Assembly: GCF_001187905.1 (NCBI RefSeq)
Contig: NZ_LGIS01000012.1
Span: 806,001 to 870,000 of the forward strand
Origin: Pantoea sp. RIT-PI-b
GTDB lineage: Bacteria > Pseudomonadota > Gammaproteobacteria > Enterobacterales > Enterobacteriaceae
Length of the DNA: 64,000 nucleotides
Direction of reading: 5' to 3'
Positions 55,021-64,000 of the stretch are shown here, in pieces. A program made the position numbers and the translations under genes. The notes beneath the pieces were generated by a model. That model ran no database searches, had not been told where the DNA came from, and worked only from the letters and a program-made list of their open reading frames with translations. Numbering within the stretch: the stretch's first letter is position 1; each line of letters starts with the position of its first letter.

Positions 55021-56253
55021 TCAGTGACTTTCGTGAGCAAAAGTGATGGATTTACGGCGCGCATCGCGCATCGCCACCGCATGAATCAGCAGGCCTAACA
55101 CCGCCAGAATCGCGCCCACCCAACCGGTTGACTGCCAGCCCAGGCCAGCTGAAATAGTGACGCCGCCCAGCCACGCGCCGAGTGCATTCGCCAGGTTAAA
55201 CGCCGAGTGATTCATCGCTGCCGCCATGGTTTGCGCATCACCGGCCACGTCCATCAAGCGGATTTGCAGCACCGCCGCCAGCGCCACCATGGTGCCCACC
55301 AGCATCACATTGATGGCACCCGCCAGCGCATAGTGCGCGGCAAACACAAAGGCGCTGAGCACCAGAAATGACCAGATCAGCAAAATGCGGATGGTCTTTT
55401 CAATGCCGCGATCGGCCAGACGGCCACCGGCAATGTTGCCGATAATCATGCCCAGCCCGAACAGCGCCAGCACGGCGGGAATCCAGCTCACCGGCATCTG
55501 CGCCAGTTCGGTCATGGTCGGTTTAACGTAGCTAAACACCGAGAACAAACCGCCGCTGCCCACCGCGCCAATCGCTAGCGTTAAAAGCACCTGTTTGCGC
55601 GTCAAAGCGGAGAGTTCACGCAGCGGGCTGGCCTGTTTGTCGCCAGCCACGTTCGGCACCCACAGCCAAATCAACAGCAAGGTCACCAGCGCCAGACCGC
55701 CGACAATGGCAAACGCATCACGCCAGCCGAACCATTGACCTATGGCAGTGACGGCGGGCACGCCGAGTAAGTTGGCGATAGTCAGGCCAAACAGCACCAT
55801 CGACACCGCCTGCGCGCGCTTTTTGCGTTCGACCAGGCCAGCAGCTACCAGCGCCGCTACGCCAAAGAAGGTGCCGTGCGGGAAACCGGCGAGGAAACGC
55901 GCCAGCAGCATCGAGTAATAGCCGGGCGCAATCGCACTCAGCAGGTTACCGGCGGCAAACAGGCCCATTAGCGTCATCAGGAAGTTACGACGTGAGGCGC
56001 GTGCGCCCAATACCGCCAGCAGTGGCGCACCAATCACCACGCCGAGGGCATAAATACTGATGAGATGCCCAGCGGAGGGAATCGATACGTTGAGGCCCTT
56101 GGCTGCATCGGGCAGCAGGCCCATGATGACGAATTCGCCGGTACCAATGGCAAAACCGCCGGTGCCGAGTGCGAACAGGGCTTTCAGCACGCTCTGACGC
56201 GGCAGCGATGCCTCATTCGGCAGCTGAGTAAGTTGGGGTTGTACTGATGACAT
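55021..56253 (-). CDS. DHA1-family MFS exporter (AraJ/YdhP-like)
   Basis: This 410-residue inner-membrane MFS protein has 12 hydrophobic helices. The first helix (FAIGTGEFVIMGLLPD) and the motif A loop VLGARASRRNF, with FLAGFPHGTFFGVAALVA, are diagnostic of the AraJ/YdhP/YdeA branch of the DHA1 exporters. It ends with a short charged tail (RRKSITFAHESH). It is bracketed on both sides by family B repeats. The exported compound is not known. Confidence 0.85.
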   Translation of the reverse strand: MSSVQPQLTQLPNEASLPRQSVLKALFALGTGGFAIGTGEFVIMGLLPDAAKGLNVSIPSAGHLISIYALGVVIGAPLLAVLGARASRRNFLMTLMGLFAAGNLLSAIAPGYYSMLLARFLAGFPHGTFFGVAALVAAGLVERKKRAQAVSMVLFGLTIANLLGVPAVTAIGQWFGWRDAFAIVGGLALVTLLLIWLWVPNVAGDKQASPLRELSALTRKQVLLTLAIGAVGSGGLFSVFSYVKPTMTELAQMPVSWIPAVLALFGLGMIIGNIAGGRLADRGIEKTIRILLIWSFLVLSAFVFAAHYALAGAINVMLVGTMVALAAVLQIRLMDVAGDAQTMAAAMNHSAFNLANALGAWLGGVTISAGLGWQSTGWVGAILAVLGLLIHAVAMRDARRKSITFAHESH

Positions 56254-56372
56254 GAGTTTTCCGAACCACAGGTGAAGAACTCAGTCAGGATCGTGGACGC
56301 ATTAAACAGCAACCATCGTCGTAACTGAGTTAAGTAAGCGGCATATGATAGCGTAAAAACCCGCACATGCCG

Positions 56373-56449
56373 TAGCGGCGCAATTTATTGCGCAAAATAG
56401 GAATTGGCACACTGCAGCCATTGATTCGCGCGATAAATCGCGCCGCTAC
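56373..56449. repeat. Family B palindromic repeat element (reverse orientation)
   Basis: The arms are GTAGCGGCGCAATTTATTGC at the left and CGATAAATCGCGCCGCTAC at the right. In reverse complement it aligns with the copies at 8428 and 54921, including the inner AATGG. It lies in the 211-bp gap between the MFS promoter side and the ROK kinase end. Confidence 0.88.
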
Positions 56450-56464
56450 AAAACGTGCATGAAT

Positions 56465-57406
56465 TCAGTATTGGCGACTTTGCCGGGCCAAAAGTGCGGC
56501 GCCCATCATGCCGCCGTGATGCGCGAACTCGCCGGGGACCACTAAACGCTGTGAGGTGCGGCGTAATACATAGCCCTGCACCACTTCGTCCAATGCTGCG
56601 ATCAGCGATGTTACGGACGCCAATCCGCCCCCCACCGCCACGCGTGAGGCACCAGTGATATTGATGCTGTAGGCGAGCGGCTGACCGACCAGCTGCAGCC
56701 ACGCCTTGATGGTTTGCTGTGCCAGCGCATCCTGCTGCTGCCAGCGTGTAATAATCTCAACGCTGCTGGCGGTGCAGTTATGCAATGTCTGATGCAGATT
56801 CTCAAGACCGCGCGCGCCTCCGTAACTGTCGAGGCAGCCCTTTTGTCCGCACGGGCAGCTCAGGCGCGGCAGGCGCACGGTGGTGCCATCAATTTCCACT
56901 TCGGTGAGCGTAATCGGCCCGTGTCCCCATTCGCCGGTCAAACCATTTTGTCCGGTAATAATGCGGCCATCCGCCACTAATCCGCCGCCCACGCCTGAAC
57001 CGAGAATGGCGCCAAACACCACTTTATGCCCTCTTCCGACACCGGCTAACGCTTCGGCCACGGTAAAGCAGTCAGCATCGTTATGCACAATGACCTGGCG
57101 GTGCAGCAGCGCGCCCAGTTCGTTAGCCAGACTGCGCTGATGAAACGCGGGAATGTTACTGGCAAACATCTCGCCTGACTCTGGCGCCACAATGCCGGCG
57201 GTGGAGATCGCCAGCGGGCTATGGGTGGCAAAATGCGCCTGATGTTGGGCAATCATCTGGCTAACCAGCGCGGTGAAATCTTCCCAGCTGGCGGCCGGGA
57301 TGGGTTGCTGATCGAGCAGGGTTAATTGATCCTGCGCATCCATCGCGCCTAACTTGATAAATGAGCCGCCCAGATCGAGGCAAATTACCGCAGGTTGTTC
57401 ACTCAT
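56465..57406 (-). CDS. ROK-family sugar kinase
   Basis: This 313-residue ROK protein without a DNA-binding domain is probably a sugar or amino-sugar kinase. It has the ATP motif VICLDLGGSFIKLG, catalytic Asp in VHNDADCF, GSGVGGGLVADG and the zinc loop CPCGQKGCLDSYGG. It overlaps the dppC-type gene by 4 nt and is the last gene of the dppA-dppB-dppC-ROK unit, tying the kinase to the imported compound. N-acetylmannosamine or N-acetylglucosamine-like sugars are typical for the family; the real substrate is unknown. Confidence 0.85.
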   Translation of the reverse strand: MSEQPAVICLDLGGSFIKLGAMDAQDQLTLLDQQPIPAASWEDFTALVSQMIAQHQAHFATHSPLAISTAGIVAPESGEMFASNIPAFHQRSLANELGALLHRQVIVHNDADCFTVAEALAGVGRGHKVVFGAILGSGVGGGLVADGRIITGQNGLTGEWGHGPITLTEVEIDGTTVRLPRLSCPCGQKGCLDSYGGARGLENLHQTLHNCTASSVEIITRWQQQDALAQQTIKAWLQLVGQPLAYSINITGASRVAVGGGLASVTSLIAALDEVVQGYVLRRTSQRLVVPGEFAHHGGMMGAALLARQSRQY

Positions 57407-58269
57407 AAACGTTTATCCATCACATCACGTAATCCATCACCGAGCACGTTGAAGCCCAGTACGGTAATCAAAATCGCCAATCCGGGAAAGAGTGACACAT
57501 AGATATTCAGGCCAAGGAAGTTGCGCCCGTCGCTCATCATAGTACCCCACTCTGGCATTGGCGGCTGCACGCCTAAGCCGAGGAAAGAGAGGCTGGCGGC
57601 AGAAAGCCCCCCGGCGCCCGCCGTTAACGTCGACTGGACAATCAGCGGGCCAATGGAGTTGCGCAAAATATAGTGCGTGATGATGCGCGGATAGCGCACG
57701 CCAAGCATATGCGCCGCTTCGATGTACTCCATATTCTTCAGGCCGAGTGTCAGGTTGCGGCTCAGGCGCGCATACACCGGAATCGAGAACAGCGAGATGG
57801 CAATCAGCATATTGGTGAGTCCTTCTCCCAATACGCTAACAATCAAAATCGCCAGCACAATGCCGGGAAAGGCAAAGATGATATCCATCACCCACATGAT
57901 GAGCGCATCAATCTTGCGCCCAGCCAATCCGGAGATGATGCCGAGCGGAATGCCGATCACCATGGATATTGCCACGCTGAGGCTCACTTCAAACAGCGTG
58001 ATGCGCGCACCGTAAATCACGCGTGAAAAAATGTCGCGACCATAATCGTCGGTCCCAAACCAGTGTGCGGCCGAAGGCGCTTGTAAGGTATTAAGTAAAT
58101 CCTGCTCGACCGGATCCCAATGGGTTATCAGCGGAGCCAGCGCGGCGGCGAGGACTACCAGCAGCACCAGCGCGCCGCCAATGGCAATTGACGGATTGGC
58201 GATCAGCATTCTGAGCAGGTTTCGGCTGCGTGAACGCGGCGGCAGCGCGGCGCTTTCAATACTGTTCAT
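57403..58269 (-). CDS. Dipeptide-type ABC permease (DppC family)
   Basis: This 288-residue inner-membrane permease has an N-terminal OppC-type segment then six hydrophobic helices. Features are HWFGTDDYGRDIFSRVIYGAR, GLAGRKIDALIMWVMD and the cytoplasmic EAA loop GVRYPRIITHYILRNSIGP. It shares 1 nt with the DppB-type gene, acting as the second permease subunit. Confidence 0.92.
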   Translation of the reverse strand: MNSIESAALPPRSRSRNLLRMLIANPSIAIGGALVLLVVLAAALAPLITHWDPVEQDLLNTLQAPSAAHWFGTDDYGRDIFSRVIYGARITLFEVSLSVAISMVIGIPLGIISGLAGRKIDALIMWVMDIIFAFPGIVLAILIVSVLGEGLTNMLIAISLFSIPVYARLSRNLTLGLKNMEYIEAAHMLGVRYPRIITHYILRNSIGPLIVQSTLTAGAGGLSAASLSFLGLGVQPPMPEWGTMMSDGRNFLGLNIYVSLFPGLAILITVLGFNVLGDGLRDVMDKRL

Positions 58270-59189
58270 CAGTCGAACCTTATTTTCGGGTTGAGCAAGC
58301 CAATCAAAATTTCGCCCACCAGGTTCATCAACACCACGCCGGTTACGGCAACCAGAGTGACGCCCTGAATCACCGGATAATCGCGGTAACGCACTGAATC
58401 CACCAGCAAGCGGCCAATCCCCGGCCAGTTGAACACCGATTCGGTGACCACCGCGCCGCCAATCAGGCTGCCGAAGTTGAGGGCGACAATGGTGACGATG
58501 GGGATCAGCGCATTACGCAGCGCGTGCTTCCAGTGAATGCTGCCAGAGGACAATCCCTTGGCTTTGGCGGTGCGAATGTAATCCTGACTCAACACATCCA
58601 GCATGCTGGAACGCGTCATGCGGGCAATCATCGCCATCGGCAAGATCGCCAGCGTGACGGTGGGCATGATGTAGTTTTTCCATGAATCAGCGCCCAGCAG
58701 CGGCAGCCAGCCCAGCTCTACGGCAAAGTAGTTCATCGCCAGTAGCGCCAGCCAGAAGTTAGCAATCGACGCACCGGCGATGGTCAGCACCATAACGATT
58801 TGGTCGGGAATGCGCTGGCGATAAATTGCGCCAGTCATCCCCGCCGGTACGCCAATCGCAATCGCCAGCAGATAAGCCAGCGCCGCCAGCGATAAGGTGT
58901 AGGGCAACCGCTCACTGATTTCCGTCATCACCGGACGCTGCGACTGCAGCGACAATCCGAGGTTGCCATGCAGCGCTTCCGCGGCAAACTTGACGTATTG
59001 CAGCGGCAAGGGCTGATCCAGCCCCAGCCGCACTCGCATACTGTCCACCGCTTCCTGTGGCGCTTCCGGGCCGGCCATCAGCCGCGCCGGATCGCCCGGC
59101 AGCGCACGGATGGCGATAAACACGATGATCGACACGCCGAAGATAATGAGCGGCAGCGAAAGCACCTTTTTTGCGACGTACGCTTTCAT
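58269..59189 (-). CDS. Dipeptide-type ABC permease (DppB family)
   Basis: This 306-residue permease with the DppB N-terminus (VLSLPLIIFGVSIIVFIAIRALPGDPA) has six hydrophobic helices and an EAA loop GSIHWKHALRNALIPIVT. It lies 18 nt after the binding-protein gene and forms the channel with DppC. Confidence 0.92.
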   Translation of the reverse strand: MKAYVAKKVLSLPLIIFGVSIIVFIAIRALPGDPARLMAGPEAPQEAVDSMRVRLGLDQPLPLQYVKFAAEALHGNLGLSLQSQRPVMTEISERLPYTLSLAALAYLLAIAIGVPAGMTGAIYRQRIPDQIVMVLTIAGASIANFWLALLAMNYFAVELGWLPLLGADSWKNYIMPTVTLAILPMAMIARMTRSSMLDVLSQDYIRTAKAKGLSSGSIHWKHALRNALIPIVTIVALNFGSLIGGAVVTESVFNWPGIGRLLVDSVRYRDYPVIQGVTLVAVTGVVLMNLVGEILIGLLNPKIRFD

Positions 59190-59207
59190 TTCACATCAGC
59201 CATTGGT

Positions 59208-60743
59208 TTATTGCTTCACCGCATCGCGCACGACAATTTGTCCGCCCGGCTGCATGATCACACCGCTGATATTTTTACGTGCGGCATAGAGATCGTCCTG
59301 ATAGAACAGCAGCACCTGCGGCGCTAATCCGCTGATCTGCTTTTGTGCCTGGAAATAGAGATCTTTGCGTTTGGCATCGTCGAGCGTGGAGGCTGCGGTA
59401 TCGATGAGTTCATCCGTCTGTTTGTCGCTAAAGAAGCCGAGGTTGGCGCCGCCCGGCGCGAAACTGCTGGTGTGATACAGCGGACGCAACTGCAGGTCTG
59501 AGCCGTATAAGCCGGAAGACCAGGATGCCAGCACCGCATCGGTCCCCTGCGCGGCTTTCTCTTTGCCATCGGCAAAGGCGGCTTTGGTCCATACGCCGCT
59601 CTCCATCTGGCGCACGGTAAGTTTTACGCCAATTTTGCTCCACATGCCCTGTAACACCTGCGCGGTGCGCGCATCCGGCGCCTGTACCGCAATCGAAAGC
59701 GCGAAGCCATCGGCGTAGCCCGCCGCTTTCAGCAGATCTTTGGCTTTCTGCACATCGTACGGATAGTCGTGCAGATTCTTGTCGTAGTTTGGATCAACCG
59801 GTGCCAGCGCAGAGTTAGCCGGTTGCGCATAGCCAAACATGATGGCTTTGACCAGCGCCTGTTGGTCCGTGGCGAAATTCAACGCCTGGCGCACGCGGAC
59901 ATCGCTGAGCGCTTTGCTCTGGGTATTGAGATCGACCCAGAACACCGCCGCACCCGGCGACTGTTTCAGATTGACGTTGGCATTGTTTTTCAACATGCCA
60001 GCAAACTGCGGCGGCACCGGGTTAATAATATCGACCTGCCCCGATTGCAGCGCCATATTCATTACTGAAGGTTCGCTGCTCCACGTCCATTTAATTTCAT
60101 CCGGACCGGAGGATTTTCCCCAGTAGTCGGTATTCTTTTGTTCAAGCACATATTCGCCGGATTTATATTGCACCAATTTATACGGGCCCGTGCCGTCAGC
60201 TTTATTGTTAATTGTGCCGTCTTTATCCGCTTTTGGGCTCACCATTAAACCCGGACCAGAGGCTAATACGGTTAAAAATGCCGGGTTAATTTTTTTCAGC
60301 TGAAACGTGACCGTCAAATCGTCTTTTTTCTTCACATCCTGAATAAAGGTGCGAATTTTGCCGCTGCCCGCTAAACCGCGCTGCGTATTTAAATGGCGCT
60401 GAAAGTTTTCTACTACCGCATCGGCATTAAATGGCGTGCCGTCATGGAATTTCACATTGGGCCGCAGGGTAAATGTCCAGTTGAGTCCGCTTTCATCGGA
60501 TGTCCACGACAGCGCTAATGCCGGAATGATTTTGCCGTCATCACCGAGACGTGTAAGGCCTTCATACATCGGGTCCAGCACCGTACCGGTAAAGGTCGCG
60601 GTTTGGTTGCCTGGGTCCATGCTGCGCGGCGGTTCGTTTTGCATGATCACCAGCTGACTGGCGAAAACGGAGGCGCTCGCCAGTGACGCCAATAGACAAC
60701 CGGCCAGCGTCAGTACCTTGAAATGCTTATGTTTGCTTTCCAT
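59208..60743 (-). CDS. Periplasmic peptide-type binding protein (DppA/OppA family, SBP_bac_5)
   Basis: This 511-residue binding protein starts at ATG 60743, which has GAGGG about 5 nt upstream and gives a clean signal peptide (cut near SVFA/SQL); a longer frame reaches 60815. The mature part has the family segments PPRSMDPGNQTATFTGTVLDPMYEGL and VKFHDGTPFNADAVV. It heads the operon binding protein-permease-permease-ROK kinase. Substrates of this family include peptides, muropeptides, nickel and opine-like compounds; the neighbours suggest a sugar-containing or modified peptide. Confidence 0.9.
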   Translation of the reverse strand: MESKHKHFKVLTLAGCLLASLASASVFASQLVIMQNEPPRSMDPGNQTATFTGTVLDPMYEGLTRLGDDGKIIPALALSWTSDESGLNWTFTLRPNVKFHDGTPFNADAVVENFQRHLNTQRGLAGSGKIRTFIQDVKKKDDLTVTFQLKKINPAFLTVLASGPGLMVSPKADKDGTINNKADGTGPYKLVQYKSGEYVLEQKNTDYWGKSSGPDEIKWTWSSEPSVMNMALQSGQVDIINPVPPQFAGMLKNNANVNLKQSPGAAVFWVDLNTQSKALSDVRVRQALNFATDQQALVKAIMFGYAQPANSALAPVDPNYDKNLHDYPYDVQKAKDLLKAAGYADGFALSIAVQAPDARTAQVLQGMWSKIGVKLTVRQMESGVWTKAAFADGKEKAAQGTDAVLASWSSGLYGSDLQLRPLYHTSSFAPGGANLGFFSDKQTDELIDTAASTLDDAKRKDLYFQAQKQISGLAPQVLLFYQDDLYAARKNISGVIMQPGGQIVVRDAVKQ

Positions 60744-60792
60744 GAAGGCCCTCAATGAATCATTGAAACGATCGGTGAATGAACAAGTCGTT

Positions 60793-60850
60793 GTAGAGTG
60801 CACATTTATGCGCACCTGAATGTATTGGTCGCCATGAATGGCGCCCCTAC
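60793..60850. repeat. Family A palindromic repeat in the divergent promoter region
   Basis: GTAGAGTGCACATTTATGCG plus CACC and GGTCGCCATGAATGGCGCCC plus CTAC form the usual two-palindrome unit. It lies in the 287-bp gap between the divergent binding-protein and ROK repressor genes; bases 60890-60990 of that gap are AT-rich and probably hold both promoters. Confidence 0.85.
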
Positions 60851-61030
60851 GAAATCTTTACCACAGCGTTGCGCTATATAAGCCACAATCCCTAAACAAA
60901 AGCCAAGATGTAGGTTCATATAATTTACTTATAATTAGATCTGCATTCAGAAAATTAACTAAATATCGTTGTATTTGTTTTCTGGCCTTATTATTGTCAG
61001 CGCATAAGTGTTAACGCTGTGAGAACCCGC

Positions 61031-62164
61031 ATGCTCAATCCCCATCAGCAACAAATTTTACGTTTGCTTATTGCCTCGCATGGGATGAGCCGCACCGCGC
61101 TGGCGGAAAAGATGAAGTTGAGCAAAGCCGCAATTAGTCCGCTGGTAAAAGAGATGCTGAGCGCCGGACTGCTGGAGGAGAGTGCTGCTGAATCTACTGG
61201 GCAGGGTCGTCCATCAATTTTATTAAAAATGCGCGCCGACAGCGCCTATTTTCTCGGTGCTTCGCTGCTCGGTGAGCGCGTAGTTTTAGTGTTGATTGAT
61301 ATGCATGGCCGCACGCTGGCTTCTACCGACATGGCGCTGAATCTTGATCCTCAGCAGCTGGCGGTGACCATTGCAGCTGCGATTCCGGCGCTGATTGCGC
61401 AAAAAACGATTTCGCCGGATCAACTGATCGGTCTTGGCGTTACCCTCTCCGGCTTTGTCGATGAAAATCAGGCTGTTTGCGTGCAGTCGGCGCTGCTGGG
61501 CTGGAAGAACGTGCCGCTCGCCGAGCTGTTGAAACAGCAAACCGGGCTGGATGTTTCGCTGGAAAACGATGCCAAAGCGCTGGCGGTGAGCGAGAAGATA
61601 TTCGGGGTGGCGAAAAAGGCGCGCAATTTCAGCCTGATTTCCCATGGTGATGGCATTGGCGCGGCGCACTTTTTTCAGGGGCAACTGCATCGCGGGGCGC
61701 ACGGCGGCGCCGGTGAAATTGCCCACTGCACCATCGAACCAGGCGGGCGTCCCTGCCGCTGCGGCAAACGCGGCTGCCTTGATACGCTGGCGTCGTTAAC
61801 CGCCATTCGTGAAAGCATGCGCGATAAAGCGCTGGAGAGCGGTTCGATTACCGAGCTGGAGGCGCTGGCGGTGAAAGGCAACAGCGCAGCGATCGCAATT
61901 TTACATCAGGCCGGTCATGCGCTGGGCCTGGCGATCGCCAACATAATCCAGATGAATGACCCCGAAATGATTGTGATTGCCCATCAGCCCGATGCGTTTG
62001 ACGGGCTGCTAAAAACCGTGGTGCTGCAGGCGATTGATAGCCACGTGTTGCCATCGATTATCGGCAAAACGCCGATATCCAGCATGGTCATTGATGAAGA
62101 GAGCTGGGCCAGAGCCGCGGCCAGTGTGGCGGCGTATCGTTTTATCATTCACTTACCCGACTAG
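61031..62164 (+). CDS. ROK-family transcriptional repressor (NagC/XylR type)
   Basis: This 377-residue regulator has an N-terminal winged helix (about residues 4-55, ILRLLIASHGMSRTALAEKMKLSKAAISPLVKEML) and a ROK sugar-binding domain with LENDAKALAVSE, GDGIGAAHFFQGQLHRGAHGGAGEIAH and the zinc loop CRCGKRGCLD. ATG 61031 is preferred; GTG 61019 has no ribosome site. It is divergent from the binding-protein gene and 11 nt before the M81 gene, so it most likely represses both units until a sugar ligand binds. Confidence 0.85.
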   Translation: MLNPHQQQILRLLIASHGMSRTALAEKMKLSKAAISPLVKEMLSAGLLEESAAESTGQGRPSILLKMRADSAYFLGASLLGERVVLVLIDMHGRTLASTDMALNLDPQQLAVTIAAAIPALIAQKTISPDQLIGLGVTLSGFVDENQAVCVQSALLGWKNVPLAELLKQQTGLDVSLENDAKALAVSEKIFGVAKKARNFSLISHGDGIGAAHFFQGQLHRGAHGGAGEIAHCTIEPGGRPCRCGKRGCLDTLASLTAIRESMRDKALESGSITELEALAVKGNSAAIAILHQAGHALGLAIANIIQMNDPEMIVIAHQPDAFDGLLKTVVLQAIDSHVLPSIIGKTPISSMVIDEESWARAAASVAAYRFIIHLPD

Positions 62165-62175
62165 CGGAGGCTGCT

Positions 62176-63618
62176 ATGCGCATTGCTTTTGGTGGAATTC
62201 ATACTGAGTGCAGTACTTACAATCCGGTGCTGAATTATGCCGACGACTTCCGCATCGTGCGCGGTGATGACCTGATTACCAACCCCTACTTTGCCTTTCT
62301 GCAGGATTATGATGCCGAGTTTCTGCCCACCTTCCACGCGCGCGCCATCGCCGGAGGCCCGGTGGCACGCATCACCTACGAAGATTTTAAGCACGATTTC
62401 CTGACGCGCCTGGCCGCACATTTACCGGTGGATGGCGTTTATCTCGCCATGCACGGTGCGGTGTACGTTGAAGGCATGGAAGATGCCGAAGGCGACTGGA
62501 TCAGCGCCACCCGCGAGTTAGTTGGCGCAGATTGCCCGATTACGGTGAGCTACGATCTGCATGGCAATGTTACGCAGCGTATCATCGATGCCATCGATAT
62601 GTTCTCCACCTATCGCACTGCGCCGCACATTGATGTGGAAGAGACCATGCGCCGCTCGGTATCGATGCTGGTTAAAAGCCTGCAAAGCGGGGTTAAACCG
62701 GGCGTGGTGTGGGCGCCGATTCCAGTAGTGTTGCCCGGTGAACGTACCAGCACGGAAGATGAGCCAGCCAAAAGTTTGTATGCACGTTTACCTGCAATTA
62801 ATGCGCTGGAACACATCTGGGATGCGTCGCTGATGGTTGGCTACGTTTGGGCAGATGAACCGCGTGCCACCGCCGCTGCAATCATGACGGGTACCGACGC
62901 CGATGTGTTATCTGAGCAGGCCGCCAAACTGGCATTAGCTTACTGGCAGGCGCGCGACGAATTCAGTTTTGGCTGCGTTACCGGCAGCATTGATGAGTGC
63001 GTAACCATGGCCATCGCCAGTGAAACCGCACCAGTCATTCTGGCGGATTCTGGTGATAATCCTACCGGCGGCGGCGTGGGCGATCGTGCTGATGTGTTGG
63101 CCGAACTGATTCGCCAGCGGGCGCAGGACGTTATCGTGGCAGGAATTACCGATAAACCCGCCACCGATGCGGCGTTTGCCGCTGGCGTGGGCGCCACGCT
63201 GCAGCTCAGCGTGGGTGCCTCGCTCGATCCGGCAGGCGGAAAAGTGCAAGGCGAATTCGTGGTGAAGCATCTTAGCGACGATGCCCGTTCGCTGGCGAAA
63301 CAGGCGCTGCTGCAAATCGACGGCATTACGCTGGTGGTGGCCGATCGTCGCCGTCCCTATCACAACCTGGCGGATTTCGCCCTGCTCGGCCTCGATCCAG
63401 CAAGCGCCAAAATCGTGGTGGTGAAATCGGGCTATTTGTCGCCGGAGCTGGCGCCGCTGGCTAATCCTAATTTAATGGCGCTGTCAGAAGGCGTAGTCGA
63501 TCAGTATGTGGAACGCTTAACGCGTAAGCGCAAATTGCAGCCTGCTTACCCGTTTGATACCGACTTCAGCTTCCTGCCGGTAAGCCACCTGTCAGCGCGT
63601 TTTGTGGCAGCGAAATGA
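62176..63618 (+). CDS. M81-family (MlrC-like) metallohydrolase
   Basis: This 480-residue cytoplasmic protein has two parts: the N-terminal M81/DUF1485 domain (RIAFGGIHTECSTYNPV, YLAMHGAVYVEGMEDAEGDW, YDLHGNVTQRII, STYRTAPHIDVEETMRR) and the C-terminal MlrC domain from about residue 295 (LADSGDNPTGGGVGDRADVL). His and Asp/Glu of the first motifs probably bind zinc. MlrC of microcystin-degrading bacteria finishes peptide breakdown; here, with a peptide-type importer, it likely hydrolyses the imported compound. GGAGG lies 6 nt before its ATG; the next gene overlaps it (ATGA). Confidence 0.9.
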   Translation: MRIAFGGIHTECSTYNPVLNYADDFRIVRGDDLITNPYFAFLQDYDAEFLPTFHARAIAGGPVARITYEDFKHDFLTRLAAHLPVDGVYLAMHGAVYVEGMEDAEGDWISATRELVGADCPITVSYDLHGNVTQRIIDAIDMFSTYRTAPHIDVEETMRRSVSMLVKSLQSGVKPGVVWAPIPVVLPGERTSTEDEPAKSLYARLPAINALEHIWDASLMVGYVWADEPRATAAAIMTGTDADVLSEQAAKLALAYWQARDEFSFGCVTGSIDECVTMAIASETAPVILADSGDNPTGGGVGDRADVLAELIRQRAQDVIVAGITDKPATDAAFAAGVGATLQLSVGASLDPAGGKVQGEFVVKHLSDDARSLAKQALLQIDGITLVVADRRRPYHNLADFALLGLDPASAKIVVVKSGYLSPELAPLANPNLMALSEGVVDQYVERLTRKRKLQPAYPFDTDFSFLPVSHLSARFVAAK

Positions 63619-64000
63619 ACAGCGCCTCAGCAGCAGTCGAACCGGTTCTGCGCATTGAAAATCTGACGGTCGCCTTCCGCGTTGACCATCAATGGCGCGA
63701 GGTGGTGAGAAATGTGTCGTTAACCGTCGCGGCGGGCGAAACGCTGGCGATCGTCGGTGAATCGGGATCGGGCAAAAGCGTTACCTCAATGGCGATTATG
63801 CGCTTACTCAACATGCGCCACGCGCGCGTAAGCGGCAAGGTTATGCTCAATGGCGTTGATCTGCTGACGCTGAGCGAGTCCGCCATGCGCGATATGCGGG
63901 GCAACGCGGTGGCGATGATTTTTCAGGAGCCGATGACCAGCCTGAATCCCTCCTTCACTATCGGCAATCAGATTGCGGAAGCGCTGATCAATCATCGCAA
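63615..64000 (+). CDS. Peptide-type ABC importer ATPase, N-terminal part (DppD/OppD family)
   Basis: The gene begins at ATG 63615, overlapping the M81 stop by 4 nt, and runs past the end of the window without a stop. Seen are Walker A IVGESGSGKS (about residues 50-59), LINNG-type segment LNGVDLLTL and Q-loop MIFQEPMTSLNPSFTIG. It would power the DppBC-type permeases encoded on the other strand; the ATPase is thus split from its permeases by the divergent promoter. Downstream genes, such as a DppF partner, are outside the window. Confidence 0.93.
   Translation, partial: MNSASAAVEPVLRIENLTVAFRVDHQWREVVRNVSLTVAAGETLAIVGESGSGKSVTSMAIMRLLNMRHARVSGKVMLNGVDLLTLSESAMRDMRGNAVAMIFQEPMTSLNPSFTIGNQIAEALINHR

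Overview
The window looks like a chromosome segment of a plant-associated Enterobacterales bacterium, most likely Erwiniaceae (Pantoea or Erwinia-like). The evidence is GC-rich coding DNA, close resemblance to E. coli versions of ghrA-ycdX-ycdY, treA, dcuS-dcuR, fes-ybdZ and entS-fepB, an ERIC repeat, and a siderophore locus laid out like the chrysobactin locus of Dickeya. No rRNA, tRNA, phage, transposase or CRISPR array was seen.

1-4.9 kb: the end of a sugar ABC importer, a split transketolase and an FGGY kinase, a set that fits D-apiose (plant cell-wall pentose) use. 5-18.7 kb: ycgR, glsB, a Fur-boxed ferrioxamine-type receptor, periplasmic trehalase, ghrA-ycdX-ycdY, a class III CoA-transferase, an EamA exporter, a glutamine amidotransferase, a methyltransferase, an AldB-type dehydrogenase and a 70-residue protein of unknown function.

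18.7-28.8 kb: an anaerobic C4-dicarboxylate island. It holds class I fumarase, a DASS dicarboxylate antiporter, a three-domain soluble fumarate reductase with a covalent-FMN motif, a cytoplasmic ApbE flavin transferase, and DcuS-DcuR. A perfect FNR palindrome lies between the transporter and the reductase. 28.86-29.60 kb is a gene-free segment made of two diverged inverted copies of one element, each keeping a hairpin whose stem has changed in a compensated way.

29.6-45.4 kb: an iron island. A lipoprotein gene is followed by a TonB receptor divergent from fes-ybdZ, a 2808-residue NRPS, entS and fepB. The NRPS reads C-A-T-E-C-A-T-TE: the first condensation domain and the last A-T-TE resemble EntF, with an additional A-T-E-C set between them. 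This predicts a 2,3-dihydroxybenzoyl-D-(basic amino acid)-L-Ser siderophore of the chrysobactin/vanchrobactin type, not enterobactin. Genes for dihydroxybenzoate synthesis (entCEBA) and the inner-membrane permease (fepDGC) are not in the window.

45.4-50.9 kb: a TPP-riboswitch operon, thiO-thiS-thiG-thiF-like-thiZ-thiX-thiY, joining thiazole synthesis to uptake of a pyrimidine precursor. 51-56.3 kb: an orphan type II lumazine synthase, two MFS transporters, a pirin and its divergent LysR regulator. 56.4-64 kb: a divergent cluster with a dipeptide-type ABC importer, a ROK kinase, a ROK repressor and an M81 (MlrC-like) metallohydrolase; its ATPase runs off the end.

Two families of short palindromic intergenic repeats recur. 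Family A has GTAGGGTCGCCAT/ATGGCGACC-type arms and family B has GTAGCGGCGC/GCGCCGCTAC-type arms in elements of about 80 bp.
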